Assembly: GCA_900319385.1 (NCBI GenBank)
Contig: ONOG01000007.1
Span: 25,151-89,150 of the forward strand
Length of the DNA stretch: 64,000 bases
Reading direction: 5' to 3'
Source: an uncultured Prevotellaceae bacterium
GTDB taxonomy: Bacteria > Bacteroidota > Bacteroidia > Bacteroidales > Bacteroidaceae
The notes beneath the pieces are model-generated. The model was not told the DNA's origin and searched no databases. It worked only from the letters and a program-made list of their open reading frames with translations. The position numbers were made by a program, and so were the translations under genes. Of this stretch, positions 8,378 through 17,000 are shown piece after piece. The number at the start of each line of letters is the position of its first letter. Position 1 is the stretch's first letter.

Positions 8378-9079
8378 ATGAAACGATTTCTGTGGATATG
8401 TTTCAGTTTCATGATACCGGCCGTCCTGCTTCACGCCCAGCAGGTGTGCTATGTCATGCGAGTGGAAATGACCGACGGCTCCGTCCAGCGCATCGCTGTC
8501 GATGACGTGAACTGCATCACCTTCGAGACCGAGGAGGTATTCGACCCGCGTCAGGCAGTCGATCTCGGTCTGTCGGTCAAGTGGGCTGCCTGCAACATCG
8601 GTGCTGATACGCCTGAGGGCCTGGGCGACCTTTTCTCTTGGGCGGAGACAGCGCCGAAGACAGACTATTCGGAGGCGAACTACAGCTACTTCGTCAACTA
8701 CAGCTACGAGCACATCGGCTACAACATCACGGGCGTAGCCAAGTACGACGCCGCCACCGCGCAGTGGGGCGAGCCGTGGCGAATGCCCTCCCTCCACGAA
8801 ATCAACCAACTGATGAGCTGTACGTGGACGCCCGAAACCCTGAACGGCGTGAAAGGTTACCGTGTGACAGGCAAAAATGGCAACAGCATCTTCCTGCCCG
8901 CTGCCGGTTACCAGCCTGGTGAGGAACGTCTGGAAGTCGGCACACAGGGCTACTACTGGTCGGCTTCGCTCAATCCCGATATGCGGTCCTCAGCCTACAA
9001 CATCAACTTCCGAGGCTACGACGCCCCGTGGTCGGCCAGCCGAGCCTATGGGTTCTCCGTTCGCGCAGTGAGGGATTGA
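8378..9079 (+). CDS. Secreted FISUMP-like domain protein
   Basis: Start set at MKRFLWICFSFMIPAVLLHAQ, a signal peptide, which gives 233 aa; an in-frame ATG at 8249 would lie inside the upstream gene. After a short strand-rich part (VMRVEMTDGSVQRIAVDDVN, typical of Bacteroidales secreted proteins) residues about 58-233 carry DLGLSVKWAACNIGADTPEG, WGEPWRMPSLHEINQLMS, GYYWSASLN and a YGFSVRAVRD end, matching the Fibrobacter succinogenes major paralogous domain. Function of that domain is unknown; it is common in exported proteins. It probably belongs to the same surface-protein locus. Confidence 0.8.
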   Translation: MKRFLWICFSFMIPAVLLHAQQVCYVMRVEMTDGSVQRIAVDDVNCITFETEEVFDPRQAVDLGLSVKWAACNIGADTPEGLGDLFSWAETAPKTDYSEANYSYFVNYSYEHIGYNITGVAKYDAATAQWGEPWRMPSLHEINQLMSCTWTPETLNGVKGYRVTGKNGNSIFLPAAGYQPGEERLEVGTQGYYWSASLNPDMRSSAYNINFRGYDAPWSASRAYGFSVRAVRD

Positions 9080-9094
9080 AGGCTCCACTCAACG

Positions 9095-9140
9095 CATTGC
9101 GGGCTGCAAACATTCGCTGTTTGCAGCCCGCAATGTTTTT
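9095..9140. terminator. Bidirectional terminator between convergent genes
   Basis: A 17-bp perfect stem (9095-9111 with 9119-9135) and a 7-base loop, followed by five T. It sits between the plus gene ending at 9079 and the minus operon ending at 9180. Confidence 0.9.
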
Positions 9141-9152
9141 GCCGGACATGAG

Positions 9153-9188
9153 ATAGCACGGATAGCAAGTCTATCAGGGCTAAACTCC
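9153..9188. repeat. 9-bp array, copy 3 (four units) at the permease stop
   Basis: Units ATAGCACGG, ATAGCAAGT, CTATCAGGG, CTAAACTCC. The last supplies the TAG stop of the permease gene; on the minus strand TGA and TAG follow in the same frame. Confidence 0.8.
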
Positions 9189-10199
9189 CCTGCCTCCACG
9201 TGCAATGACGTAGATGATGACGGGTGCCCCGATGAGGGGCGTGACGGCATTGAGGGGGATGATGCCAGCATCGCCAGGGAGCACGCAGATGATATTGCAG
9301 AGCAGGGCGATGGCCGATCCTGTGAGCATGGTCATGGGGAGCAGCGTCTGGTGGTTGTCGGTGCCGAGAATGAGGCGGGCGATATGTGGCACAGCCAGTC
9401 CGATGAACGACACAGGGCCGCAGAAGGCAGTAGTGACCGCGGTGAGGATGCCGGTGACGAGGAGCAGTCCGTTGCGTACTCGCAGGGTGTTGAAGCCAAG
9501 GTTTTCGGCATACTGTTCGCCGAGCAGGAGGGCGTTGAGCGGTTTGATATAGAGGAGCGAGGCAACGAGAGCGAGCAGGGTCACTCCGGCAAACCAGGGC
9601 ATCTGTTGCGAACTGACGCCTCCGAAGTTGCCCAGTCCCCACACCATGTAGGACTGCACACCCTGTTCGGTGGCAAAGAAATTGAGCAGGGAGATGGCAG
9701 ACGACGAGATGTAGCCTATCATGATGCCCACGATGAGCAGCATGACGTTGTTGTGCACCATGGTTGCTGCCCCGAGGATGAGCAGCATGACCAGCATGGC
9801 TCCGGCAAAGGCTGCGACGAGGATGGCGACGAAGCCTGTCAGCGTGAAGGCTCCGGCACCCACACTGCCCCCCATGAGGAGCATGACGAGGGCCACGCCG
9901 AGCGAAGCTCCGCTGTTGATACCGAACACCGAGGGACCCGCCAGGGGGTTGCGGAAGGCCGTCTGGAGCAGAAGACCGCTGGCAGCAAGGGCTGCACCGC
10001 AGAGCAGGGCGGTGATGGCCCCTGGCAGTCGGCTCTCCATCACGATGTACTGCCACGACGGGCGTGCCGCTTCGTGGCCGGTGAGGATGCTCCACACGTC
10101 GATGGCTGGAATATCAACCGCCCCAACCAGCAGGTTGAGGGCAAAGAGCACGACGATGGCGATGCCCATCATGACCCAGATTGCTATCATCTTTTTCAT
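9180..10199 (-). CDS. FecCD/BtuC-family ABC transporter permease
   Basis: A 339-aa inner-membrane protein, the normal size of the family, with about ten hydrophobic segments. Signature stretches are MESRLPGAITALLCGAALAA near residue 53, LLQTAFRNPLAGPSVFGINS near 77, CGPVSFIGLAVPHIARLI near 257, and a final VTPLIGAPVIIYVIARG. It moves an iron chelate, heme or cobalamin across the inner membrane. It follows the substrate-binding lipoprotein by 54 bp and feoAB further upstream on the same strand. The partner ATPase gene is not in the window. Iron as cargo is inferred from feoAB. Confidence 0.92.
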   Translation of the reverse strand: MKKMIAIWVMMGIAIVVLFALNLLVGAVDIPAIDVWSILTGHEAARPSWQYIVMESRLPGAITALLCGAALAASGLLLQTAFRNPLAGPSVFGINSGASLGVALVMLLMGGSVGAGAFTLTGFVAILVAAFAGAMLVMLLILGAATMVHNNVMLLIVGIMIGYISSSAISLLNFFATEQGVQSYMVWGLGNFGGVSSQQMPWFAGVTLLALVASLLYIKPLNALLLGEQYAENLGFNTLRVRNGLLLVTGILTAVTTAFCGPVSFIGLAVPHIARLILGTDNHQTLLPMTMLTGSAIALLCNIICVLPGDAGIIPLNAVTPLIGAPVIIYVIARGGRGV

Positions 10200-10217
10200 A
10201 TCCTACTTATTAAATTA

Positions 10218-10244
10218 ATTCGTGCCATTCGTGGAATTCGTGGT
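10218..10244. repeat. Three 9-bp units (ATTCGTGNN) between two transport genes
   Basis: ATTCGTGCC, ATTCGTGGA and ATTCGTGGT occur head to tail in the 54-bp gap. The period is 9 bp, as in the TAGC arrays, but the sequence is different. Confidence 0.7.
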
Positions 10245-10253
10245 AGAAACACA

Positions 10254-11375
10254 TCATTGCTCCTTCAGCCGCAGGAAGTATTTCGGTTCGCCGAGTCCCA
10301 GTTCGGGATGGGCGATGGTGACAAAGTCGCGGAGCAGACGTTCGGGATGGAAGGGTGTTTCCTCGTAGAACGTCGATGTGGCGGTGTTGCAACCATAGAG
10401 CTGTCCCGTCTGGAAGGCACGGAACTGGTCGTAGCCACGATGTTCGCTCAGCAGTTCTGTGGGCGAGATGGGATGGTCGGCATTGAAGCGGAAGAGCCAA
10501 ACGTCGGCCTGCGCAGCCTTCTCCAACACCGTCTCGAAGGGGAGCGAGAGGCTGCCGCTGTGGGTGTCGTCGGCCCAGGCATAGCCGCAGTGGGCATCGG
10601 CTATCACATGGCCGATGGTGCTGTTGCCGCCAGGCACGTACCAAACAGAACCCGTCATCTTGTCCATCAGCACCGTACACTGCGACGTGGCCTTGGCAGC
10701 TTGGTCGCGCAGGGCTGCGTAGTCGGATTCGACCTGGCGGAAGATGCTGTCAGCCTGGGCCTCGGCTCCGAAGAGCAGACCGTAGAAGCGCATCCATTCG
10801 GCACGCCCGAGCGGCGAGGACTCCATATATTCCGCCATCTCGATGATGGGAATGCCGATTTCCTCCACACGGCCGTAGCCTCCGCTGTTCTGGAACGGCG
10901 AGAGGAAGATGGCGTCGGGCTGGAGGTCGAGCACTTTCTCGACGGCTGGTGCGAGGGCCGAACCGCAGTCGGCGATGCTGCCGTCCTTGCAGCCCTGCTC
11001 GACGAAGGGCAGGTGGATGTACTGCACGTCGCACACGCCGCCGATGCTTTTTTCTTTGCCAAACGACTGGAGCAGACCACAGTGGACACTGGTGGCTATG
11101 ACGCTGCGACGTAGCGGAGTGCGCACGATGGTGCCTTTGGGCAAATGTGGCGGAACGTCGCCGTCGGCCGGCACGAGCAGATAGGTGTGCAGCACGCGGC
11201 CCTCGTTCCAGGGGTCGGCCAGCGTGACCTGCGTATAGCCGTCACAACGGACAATCGTGAGCCGCTGAGCATGCTCAAGCTGGAGCGTATCGCCTTCGCC
11301 TGGGCCATGAGTCGTGCCTGTACCCGAACAGGCGGTGATCAGGAGGCAGAGCAGGATGAGAAGTGGTGCTTTCAT
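10254..11375 (-). CDS. ABC transporter substrate-binding lipoprotein (BtuF/FepB type)
   Basis: A 373-aa periplasmic lipoprotein with signal MKAPLLILLCLLITACSG (lipobox LITAC). The two-lobed helical-backbone fold is suggested by RRSVIATSVHCGLLQSFG, then LDLQPDAIFLSPFQN and a final lobe with DVWLFRFNADHP and the FRAFQTGQLYGCNTATSTFY stretch. It binds a ferric chelate, heme or cobalamin and hands it to the permease encoded 54 bp downstream. It lies 46 bp after feoAB; the gap is mostly a short 9-bp repeat array. Family call is firm; ligand is inferred from the iron-related neighbours. Confidence 0.88.
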   Translation of the reverse strand: MKAPLLILLCLLITACSGTGTTHGPGEGDTLQLEHAQRLTIVRCDGYTQVTLADPWNEGRVLHTYLLVPADGDVPPHLPKGTIVRTPLRRSVIATSVHCGLLQSFGKEKSIGGVCDVQYIHLPFVEQGCKDGSIADCGSALAPAVEKVLDLQPDAIFLSPFQNSGGYGRVEEIGIPIIEMAEYMESSPLGRAEWMRFYGLLFGAEAQADSIFRQVESDYAALRDQAAKATSQCTVLMDKMTGSVWYVPGGNSTIGHVIADAHCGYAWADDTHSGSLSLPFETVLEKAAQADVWLFRFNADHPISPTELLSEHRGYDQFRAFQTGQLYGCNTATSTFYEETPFHPERLLRDFVTIAHPELGLGEPKYFLRLKEQ

Positions 11376-11393
11376 TGTATGTAGGATGTTTGG

Positions 11394-11429
11394 GCTAACA
11401 ATGCTAACATTTCTATCAGGGTTAGAACA
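11394..11429. repeat. 9-bp array, copy 4 (four units) at the feoAB stop
   Basis: Units GCTAACAAT, GCTAACATT, TCTATCAGG, GTTAGAACA. They provide the TAA stop of feoAB (11422-11424), and TGA, TAG, TAG and TAG follow in the same frame on the minus strand. Confidence 0.8.
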
Positions 11430-13737
11430 GGAGTCCGATTTGCTTGACGCACGCCGAGACGATCCACGCCACGCAGGTGGTGTAGAGGGCTGCCGTCAGT
11501 GCCCAGCGCCAAGAATTCGTCTCGTGCTTGATGGCAACGATAGTGGCGATGCAGGGGAAGTAGAGCAGGACGAAGAGCAGGTAGCAGTAGGCCGTGAGCG
11601 GTGTGAGTCCGTCCAATCCACCAAGCACGCCGATGGTGGAGGCGACGATTTCCTTGGCACCGAGTCCGGCGAGCAGGCTGACATCCAGTTGCCAGTTGAA
11701 GCCCTGCAGGCTGAAGACGGGTTCGATGACCCGTCCGATATAGGCGATGAAGCTTTGGTCCATCGACGCTGCCACACCGTGCGCACCGAAGTAGCCGAGT
11801 GCCCATACGATGATGCTTGCCACGAGGATGATGCCACCCATCTTCTTCAGGTATTCCTTACCCTTCTCCCAGGTGTGGCGTCCGATGGCTTTCGCCGTAG
11901 GCATGCGGTAGGGCGGCAGCTCCATGACGAAGGGCGTGTCCTCGCCGCGAAGCACGCAACGGGACAGGATATTGCTGACGATGACACTGACGATGATACC
12001 GACGACGTAGAGCGAAATCATGACGAGGGCTTGCCACTGGGACGGGAAGAAGATGCCGGTGATCATGATGTAGATGGGCAGTCGTGCCGAACAGGACATG
12101 AAGGGCAGGATGAGCATGGTGATGAGTCGCGAGCGTCGGCTCTCGATGGTTCGCGTGGCCATGATGGCCGGCACGTTGCAACCGAAGCCCATGACCAGCG
12201 GGATGAACGACTTGCCGTGCAGCCCCATGCGGTGCATGAGTTTATCCATGATGAAGGCAGCACGAGCCATGTAGCCCGAGTCTTCCATGAACGATATAAA
12301 TAAGTAGAGAATGAGAATCTGCGGCAGGAAGACGATGACCGACCCCACACCGGCGATACATCCATCGACGAGCATATCCTTGAGCATGCCGTCGGGCATG
12401 ACACGGCTCACCCAGTCGCTCAGCCATTCGACCCCAGCCTCGATCCAGTCCATGGGATACTGCCCGACGACGAACGTCACTTCAAACATGACGAAGAGGA
12501 TGAGGAAGAAGATGGGAAAGCCCACCCAGCGGTTGGACAACACCTTGTCGATGGTGTGTGTGAGGCGATAGGTGTTGTGCTTGGTGCCGGTGTGGTAGCC
12601 GGCTTCCTCGAGTGCACCATGGATGAATCCGTACTTGGCGTCCATGATGGCAGTCTCGCTGTCCTGTGCAGTCTCCTCCATGATGCGCTGTGCAGCGTGG
12701 TCACGGGCCGCAAAGATGTCGGTGGCGTTGGGCAACGTGCGCACATAGTCCTCGACACTCTTGTCGTTCTCCAAAAGCTTGATGGCGAGGTAACGGGTTG
12801 AGTAGCGGGTACGCACGTGTTCGTCGCGCTTCAGAAACTCCTGCATGTTGGCAATGCCGTCCTCCACCTCGTGCCCGTGGTGGATGTGTATGTGGCGGAT
12901 GGCATCGTCGTTCTCCATCACCTCAATCACTTTCCGGAACAGTTCCTTCACTCCCCTACCCGTCTTGAACGACGTAGGCACGAAGGGCACACCGAGCAAG
13001 GTCGATAGGGTGTCCAGGTCAACAAGGTCGCCACGTTTCTCAAACTCGTCGTACATGTTGAGCGCACAGACCACACGCACGTTCATGTCGATGAGCTGTG
13101 TAGTGAGGTAGAGGTTGCGCTCGAGGTTCGAGGCATCGATGACGTTGATTACGACATCGGGTGTGCGGTCAACAATGTAGCGGCGCACGTAGAGTTCCTC
13201 GGGGCTGTAGGCCGAGAGCGAATAGGTGCCAGGCAGGTCGATGAGGTGGAAGTCGTAGCCGTCGAATCGGGCTCGTGCCTCCGAGGCATCGACGGTCACG
13301 CCGGAGTAGTTGCCCACACGGGCATGGGCTCCGCTGGCGTAGTTGAACAGCGAAGTCTTACCACAGTTGGGATTGCCCACCAAGGCGACTGACGCCTTCC
13401 CTGGCCCTTCCCAAGGGGAGGAAGTATATACTTTTTCCTCAGAAGGAGTAGTAACTACTTCCGTCCCTTGGGAAGGGCCAGGGGAGGGGTCTGGGGCCGT
13501 GTGGTCGGGGAGGGGTCCGCTCTCCACCTCCACCAGTGCCGCCTCTTCATGTCTGAGCGACACTTCATAGTTCATCAAGCGGTATTTCACGGGGTCTTGC
13601 AGTGGAGCGTTGAGTAGCACCTCCACCTGCTGGCCGCGGATAAAACCCATTTCGACAATGCGTTTGCGGAAGCTGCCGTGTCCCAGCACCTTCACAATCA
13701 CACCCTTCTCACCTGTTTGCAGTTCCGATAGTCGCAC
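11422..13737 (-). CDS. feoB: Fused FeoA-FeoB ferrous iron transporter
   Basis: Imports Fe(II) across the inner membrane. Residues about 1-75 are a FeoA (SH3-like) domain, MRLSELQTGEKGVIVKVLG if the GTG at 13737 is the start; a TTG two codons earlier is possible but would break the usual MRLSEL opening. The G domain begins with VALVGNPNCGKTS (P-loop 121-128), then DLPGTYSLSAYSPEE and NMYDEFEKRG. The membrane part follows, with Gate motifs around LVMGFGCNVPAIMATRT. Total 771 aa. Residues about 80-114, between FeoA and the G domain, are encoded by a GC-rich palindromic repeat inserted in frame. The TAA stop lies in a 9-bp array. First gene of a probable iron operon with the ABC genes downstream. 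Confidence 0.95.
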   Translation of the reverse strand: MRLSELQTGEKGVIVKVLGHGSFRKRIVEMGFIRGQQVEVLLNAPLQDPVKYRLMNYEVSLRHEEAALVEVESGPLPDHTAPDPSPGPSQGTEVVTTPSEEKVYTSSPWEGPGKASVALVGNPNCGKTSLFNYASGAHARVGNYSGVTVDASEARARFDGYDFHLIDLPGTYSLSAYSPEELYVRRYIVDRTPDVVINVIDASNLERNLYLTTQLIDMNVRVVCALNMYDEFEKRGDLVDLDTLSTLLGVPFVPTSFKTGRGVKELFRKVIEVMENDDAIRHIHIHHGHEVEDGIANMQEFLKRDEHVRTRYSTRYLAIKLLENDKSVEDYVRTLPNATDIFAARDHAAQRIMEETAQDSETAIMDAKYGFIHGALEEAGYHTGTKHNTYRLTHTIDKVLSNRWVGFPIFFLILFVMFEVTFVVGQYPMDWIEAGVEWLSDWVSRVMPDGMLKDMLVDGCIAGVGSVIVFLPQILILYLFISFMEDSGYMARAAFIMDKLMHRMGLHGKSFIPLVMGFGCNVPAIMATRTIESRRSRLITMLILPFMSCSARLPIYIMITGIFFPSQWQALVMISLYVVGIIVSVIVSNILSRCVLRGEDTPFVMELPPYRMPTAKAIGRHTWEKGKEYLKKMGGIILVASIIVWALGYFGAHGVAASMDQSFIAYIGRVIEPVFSLQGFNWQLDVSLLAGLGAKEIVASTIGVLGGLDGLTPLTAYCYLLFVLLYFPCIATIVAIKHETNSWRWALTAALYTTCVAWIVSACVKQIGLLF
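13396..13497. repeat. Palindromic element inserted in frame in feoAB
   Basis: Perfect 19-bp arms at 13399-13417 and 13465-13483 flank a centre that holds the palindrome AAGTATATACTT (13422-13433) and CCTCAGAAGG. It encodes PDPSPGPSQGTEVVTTPSEE and onwards on the feoAB strand. The centre is clearly related to that of the element at 41865-41967. Confidence 0.9.
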
Positions 13738-13804
13738 GATCAATCAGCTATAAAGATTAGAAACAAAACACATGCGCCGAAGTCGCATGGCTCTTGGAAA
13801 TGTG

Positions 13805-13812
13805 CAAAGTTA
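13805..13812 (-). promoter_or_regulatory. -7 box TAACTTTG for feoAB
   Basis: Exact TAnnTTTG match on the minus strand, about 70 bp before the GTG start at 13737. No Fur-like site was identified with confidence. Confidence 0.55.
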
Positions 13813-13959
13813 CGGTCTTTTTCCCATCTTTTCGACATTATCCTCCGAAAAAACGTCAAAAATACCTACAAGTAAGTATCGCTCCTTTTGAGAGATGAGG
13901 ATTTTTGTACACTGAATCATTTTTATTACATTTTTTTTGCATTTTTGCTCTGTTCGCCG

Positions 13960-13967
13960 TATCTTCG
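13960..13967 (+). promoter_or_regulatory. -7 box TATCTTCG for the first phosphatase gene
   Basis: One mismatch to TAnnTTTG, 45 bp before the ATG at 14013, in the divergent gap with feoAB. Confidence 0.4.
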
Positions 13968-14012
13968 CGGTTGATATTCTGCGCAAACACCATTTTTGTT
14001 CTAACTAAAAAT

Positions 14013-17000
14013 ATGAAAATTATGAGAAAGAAGAGTTTTTTGTGGCTCATGCTCAGTCTGTTTGCACTGACGGCATGGGCTGAACTGCCTGCGACGGGTG
14101 ACACGGGTTACCTGTATAACGCAGCGACAGGGAAGTTTTTCTCATCGGGAGTGACCTCTGTGAGCAACTCTGGGGCTCTGGTCGATGACTATGGCATCCC
14201 CGTAGAAATCAAAAACGAGGGTGCGGCAACGGAATTTGCCGGCCACACCTATCTGCGTCTGCAGTTGTGCGACTACTACGGTCGCTACCTGCGCATCGTG
14301 GCTGGGGGCCTTGACTGCGCCGGCTCGAGTTACCACAAGTGGGCGGTGACAGAAGTTGAGGATGGTGTGTTCGTCCTGCGCTGCATCTACCAGTCGTCGC
14401 AGGTGGCCTACGCCACAAAGGGCTACTATGTGGCCATCGACGAAAACGACTGCCTGGTGCTGGTCGACGGTTTGGACAATGCTGCCCAGTGGATATTCGT
14501 CACAGGTGAGCAGCAGAGAACCCTCGTCCAGAATGCTTACAATGAACGCGTGTCAGCCATGGCTACACTGATGGACATTACGGCCGCGAACGTGAGCGAA
14601 CTGGAGGCTGCGCTGGCCGACTATACGCCTGTCGATGTGACGTCGTCGATTACCAATCCTACGCTCTATGAGAATCTGGACGGATGGACGGTGAACAACA
14701 TCCAGGGTACGGCCATCAGCAACGGTTCGTATCAGATTCAGAATGCTGCGGGCACACAGGCCACTTGCAGCCAGGTGGTCGAAGGTCTGCAACCCGGTAT
14801 CTACAAGGTCGAGGTGCAGGCATTCTACCGTGCTACGGCGATGGACCGCTGCAAGACCTTTGGCGACGAAGGGTTCTACTTCACCAATGCCTACATCGAA
14901 GCCAATAACGAAAGGGTACAGGTGATCGACTGGTACTCGATTGCGTTCGAGGACTATACGAAGCCCAACAGCCGCAGTCATATCAAGGACGAGTTTAACG
15001 AAGGTAGCAAATACACCAACACGCTCTACACCACTGTAGGCGAAAATGGCCTGTTGAACCTGACCATCTCCGTTCCGAGTTACAGTGCCAGCGAATATCC
15101 CAACTGGATATGCTTCAACAACGTGCGCTTGACACGCTACGATGCGCCCGTAGCTGAGAAACCCATCGTCGAGGGAACGTACTATCTTTATAATCCCAGT
15201 GCCGACCTGTGGTTCAACTATGGCGGCGACGATGACTACACGGCTGTGCTGAAACAACATGGCGAACCTCTCCGCGTGTTTGTCTATGAAAACACGGTCG
15301 GCTTCGGAACTGCACTCGACTCGCGCTACCTTAATGCATCGGCTGCGACGGAGAATGCACGCAGCACGGGTGCTACCTATTTTACTTATACGTATAACCC
15401 AGACGGCACCTACACCTTCCGTTCGGAAGTCGGTCTGATGGGATACAGCGGCACCAAGGCCGAGCGCCTGAGCCAGACGAAGATTGCCATGGATATGACC
15501 AACCCCGATGACCTCGGAACGCACTGGCAGTTGCTGACGAAGGATGAGCTGCTGGCACGTTTCAGCGAGGCTTCGGAGGAGAATCCCGTGGATGCTACGT
15601 TCCTCATCACGTGCCCGAACTTCGACCGTCACCACTCGGGCCTCTCGGCTTGGAGCGGCAACTCGACGGGTAACAACACGGGCTTCCTCTGCAACAATTC
15701 GGGATGGGTGTTCAACGTGACGAACGCCTGCTGGCAGAAACTGACAGGTGTGCCCAACGGTACCTATTTGCTGACAGCCCAGGCCTTCTACCGCCACGGT
15801 TCGAACACCGAGGTGATGGCGCAGACCGAGGAAAGCATGCCGCGTCAGGGCGTCATCTATGCCAACGACCAGGAGACCTTCGTTCACCCGATTCTCTGGT
15901 CGGGAGCCCTGCAGGCCACGAACATCTACAGCGCCAACGGCGGTAACGGACGTGCCTACGGCGACGCTGGTTACATTCCTTACTTCGAAAATGGTGGCAG
16001 CAAGGCATCGACCGACGCCTGCATCGCTTTCGACCATAGTCTGTACTTTGGCAACGAGGTGAAGGTGACTGTGATGGACGGCGAACTGACCATCGGCGCG
16101 AAAATCAAGGAATTGACCACCAACTCATGGATGGCCTACGACAACTTCGAACTCTGGTACCTCGGTATGCCGGAAGACCTCACCACCTATGAGGAAGCAC
16201 TGGCACAGGTAGTGAACGAGGCCAACAATCTTGTACTGCCAACGAAGGCCAAGGAAACCCTCGACGCAGTCATCACAGAGTATAACAAGGAATACACGAC
16301 GGCTGCGGACTATACAGCCGCCATCGATGCCATCACGACTGCGAAGGAGACGGCACAACCCATTGCCGAAGGTTATGCCAAGTACAACGACCTGAAGCAG
16401 ATGATTCAAGAAAATCTGGTGGATCAGACTAGTGCCTACACCGACGAATCGGGTGCTACGGACCAGTTGAACACCCAGTTGGCCGCCATCGACGATTCAC
16501 CCATGGTGAACCAGGCCGAAAGTGCTACCGACTTGAATATGGCGCTGCAGGCTGCATGGACTGTTACATTAAAATGGATGGAGGGTGTGACCGTCAATCC
16601 TGAGGTTGGTATTGACCTCACTTGGATGATTCAGGATGCCGACTTCTCGAACGCCAGTTACAAGAACTACTGGGAGGAAAGCGGCGTCAGCGGCGGCACA
16701 GTCGGCGTGACCCATGGCGTGATGCGCTACATGAACACCTCGTTCGACCTTCGTCAGACACTGCCCTATCGACTGCCGGCAGGTGCCTACAAACTGACGG
16801 CCGATGGCTTCGAGCGCACCCATAGTCCGCTCTCTACTGCCTACTCGAACTACACCGCCGGCACATCCGTGGTGAAGGGCTACATCTTCTTCAATTCCGA
16901 CGAGCAACTCGTCTGGAACCTGCTCGACATGCAGGATGTCAAGGACAACAGCCTCGGCGGTGTCGATAGCGGAGGCGGCTTCTACGTGCCCGACGGAAGC

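Noticed and set aside
10210..10680. Minus-strand frame ending in a YHEFHEWHE pattern
   Set aside because: The pattern is the translation of the 9-bp ATTCGTG repeat and the rest is out of frame with the substrate-binding protein.
13922..14012. Upstream start for the first phosphatase gene
   Set aside because: It would place 36 residues, including the -7 box region, before the signal peptide.
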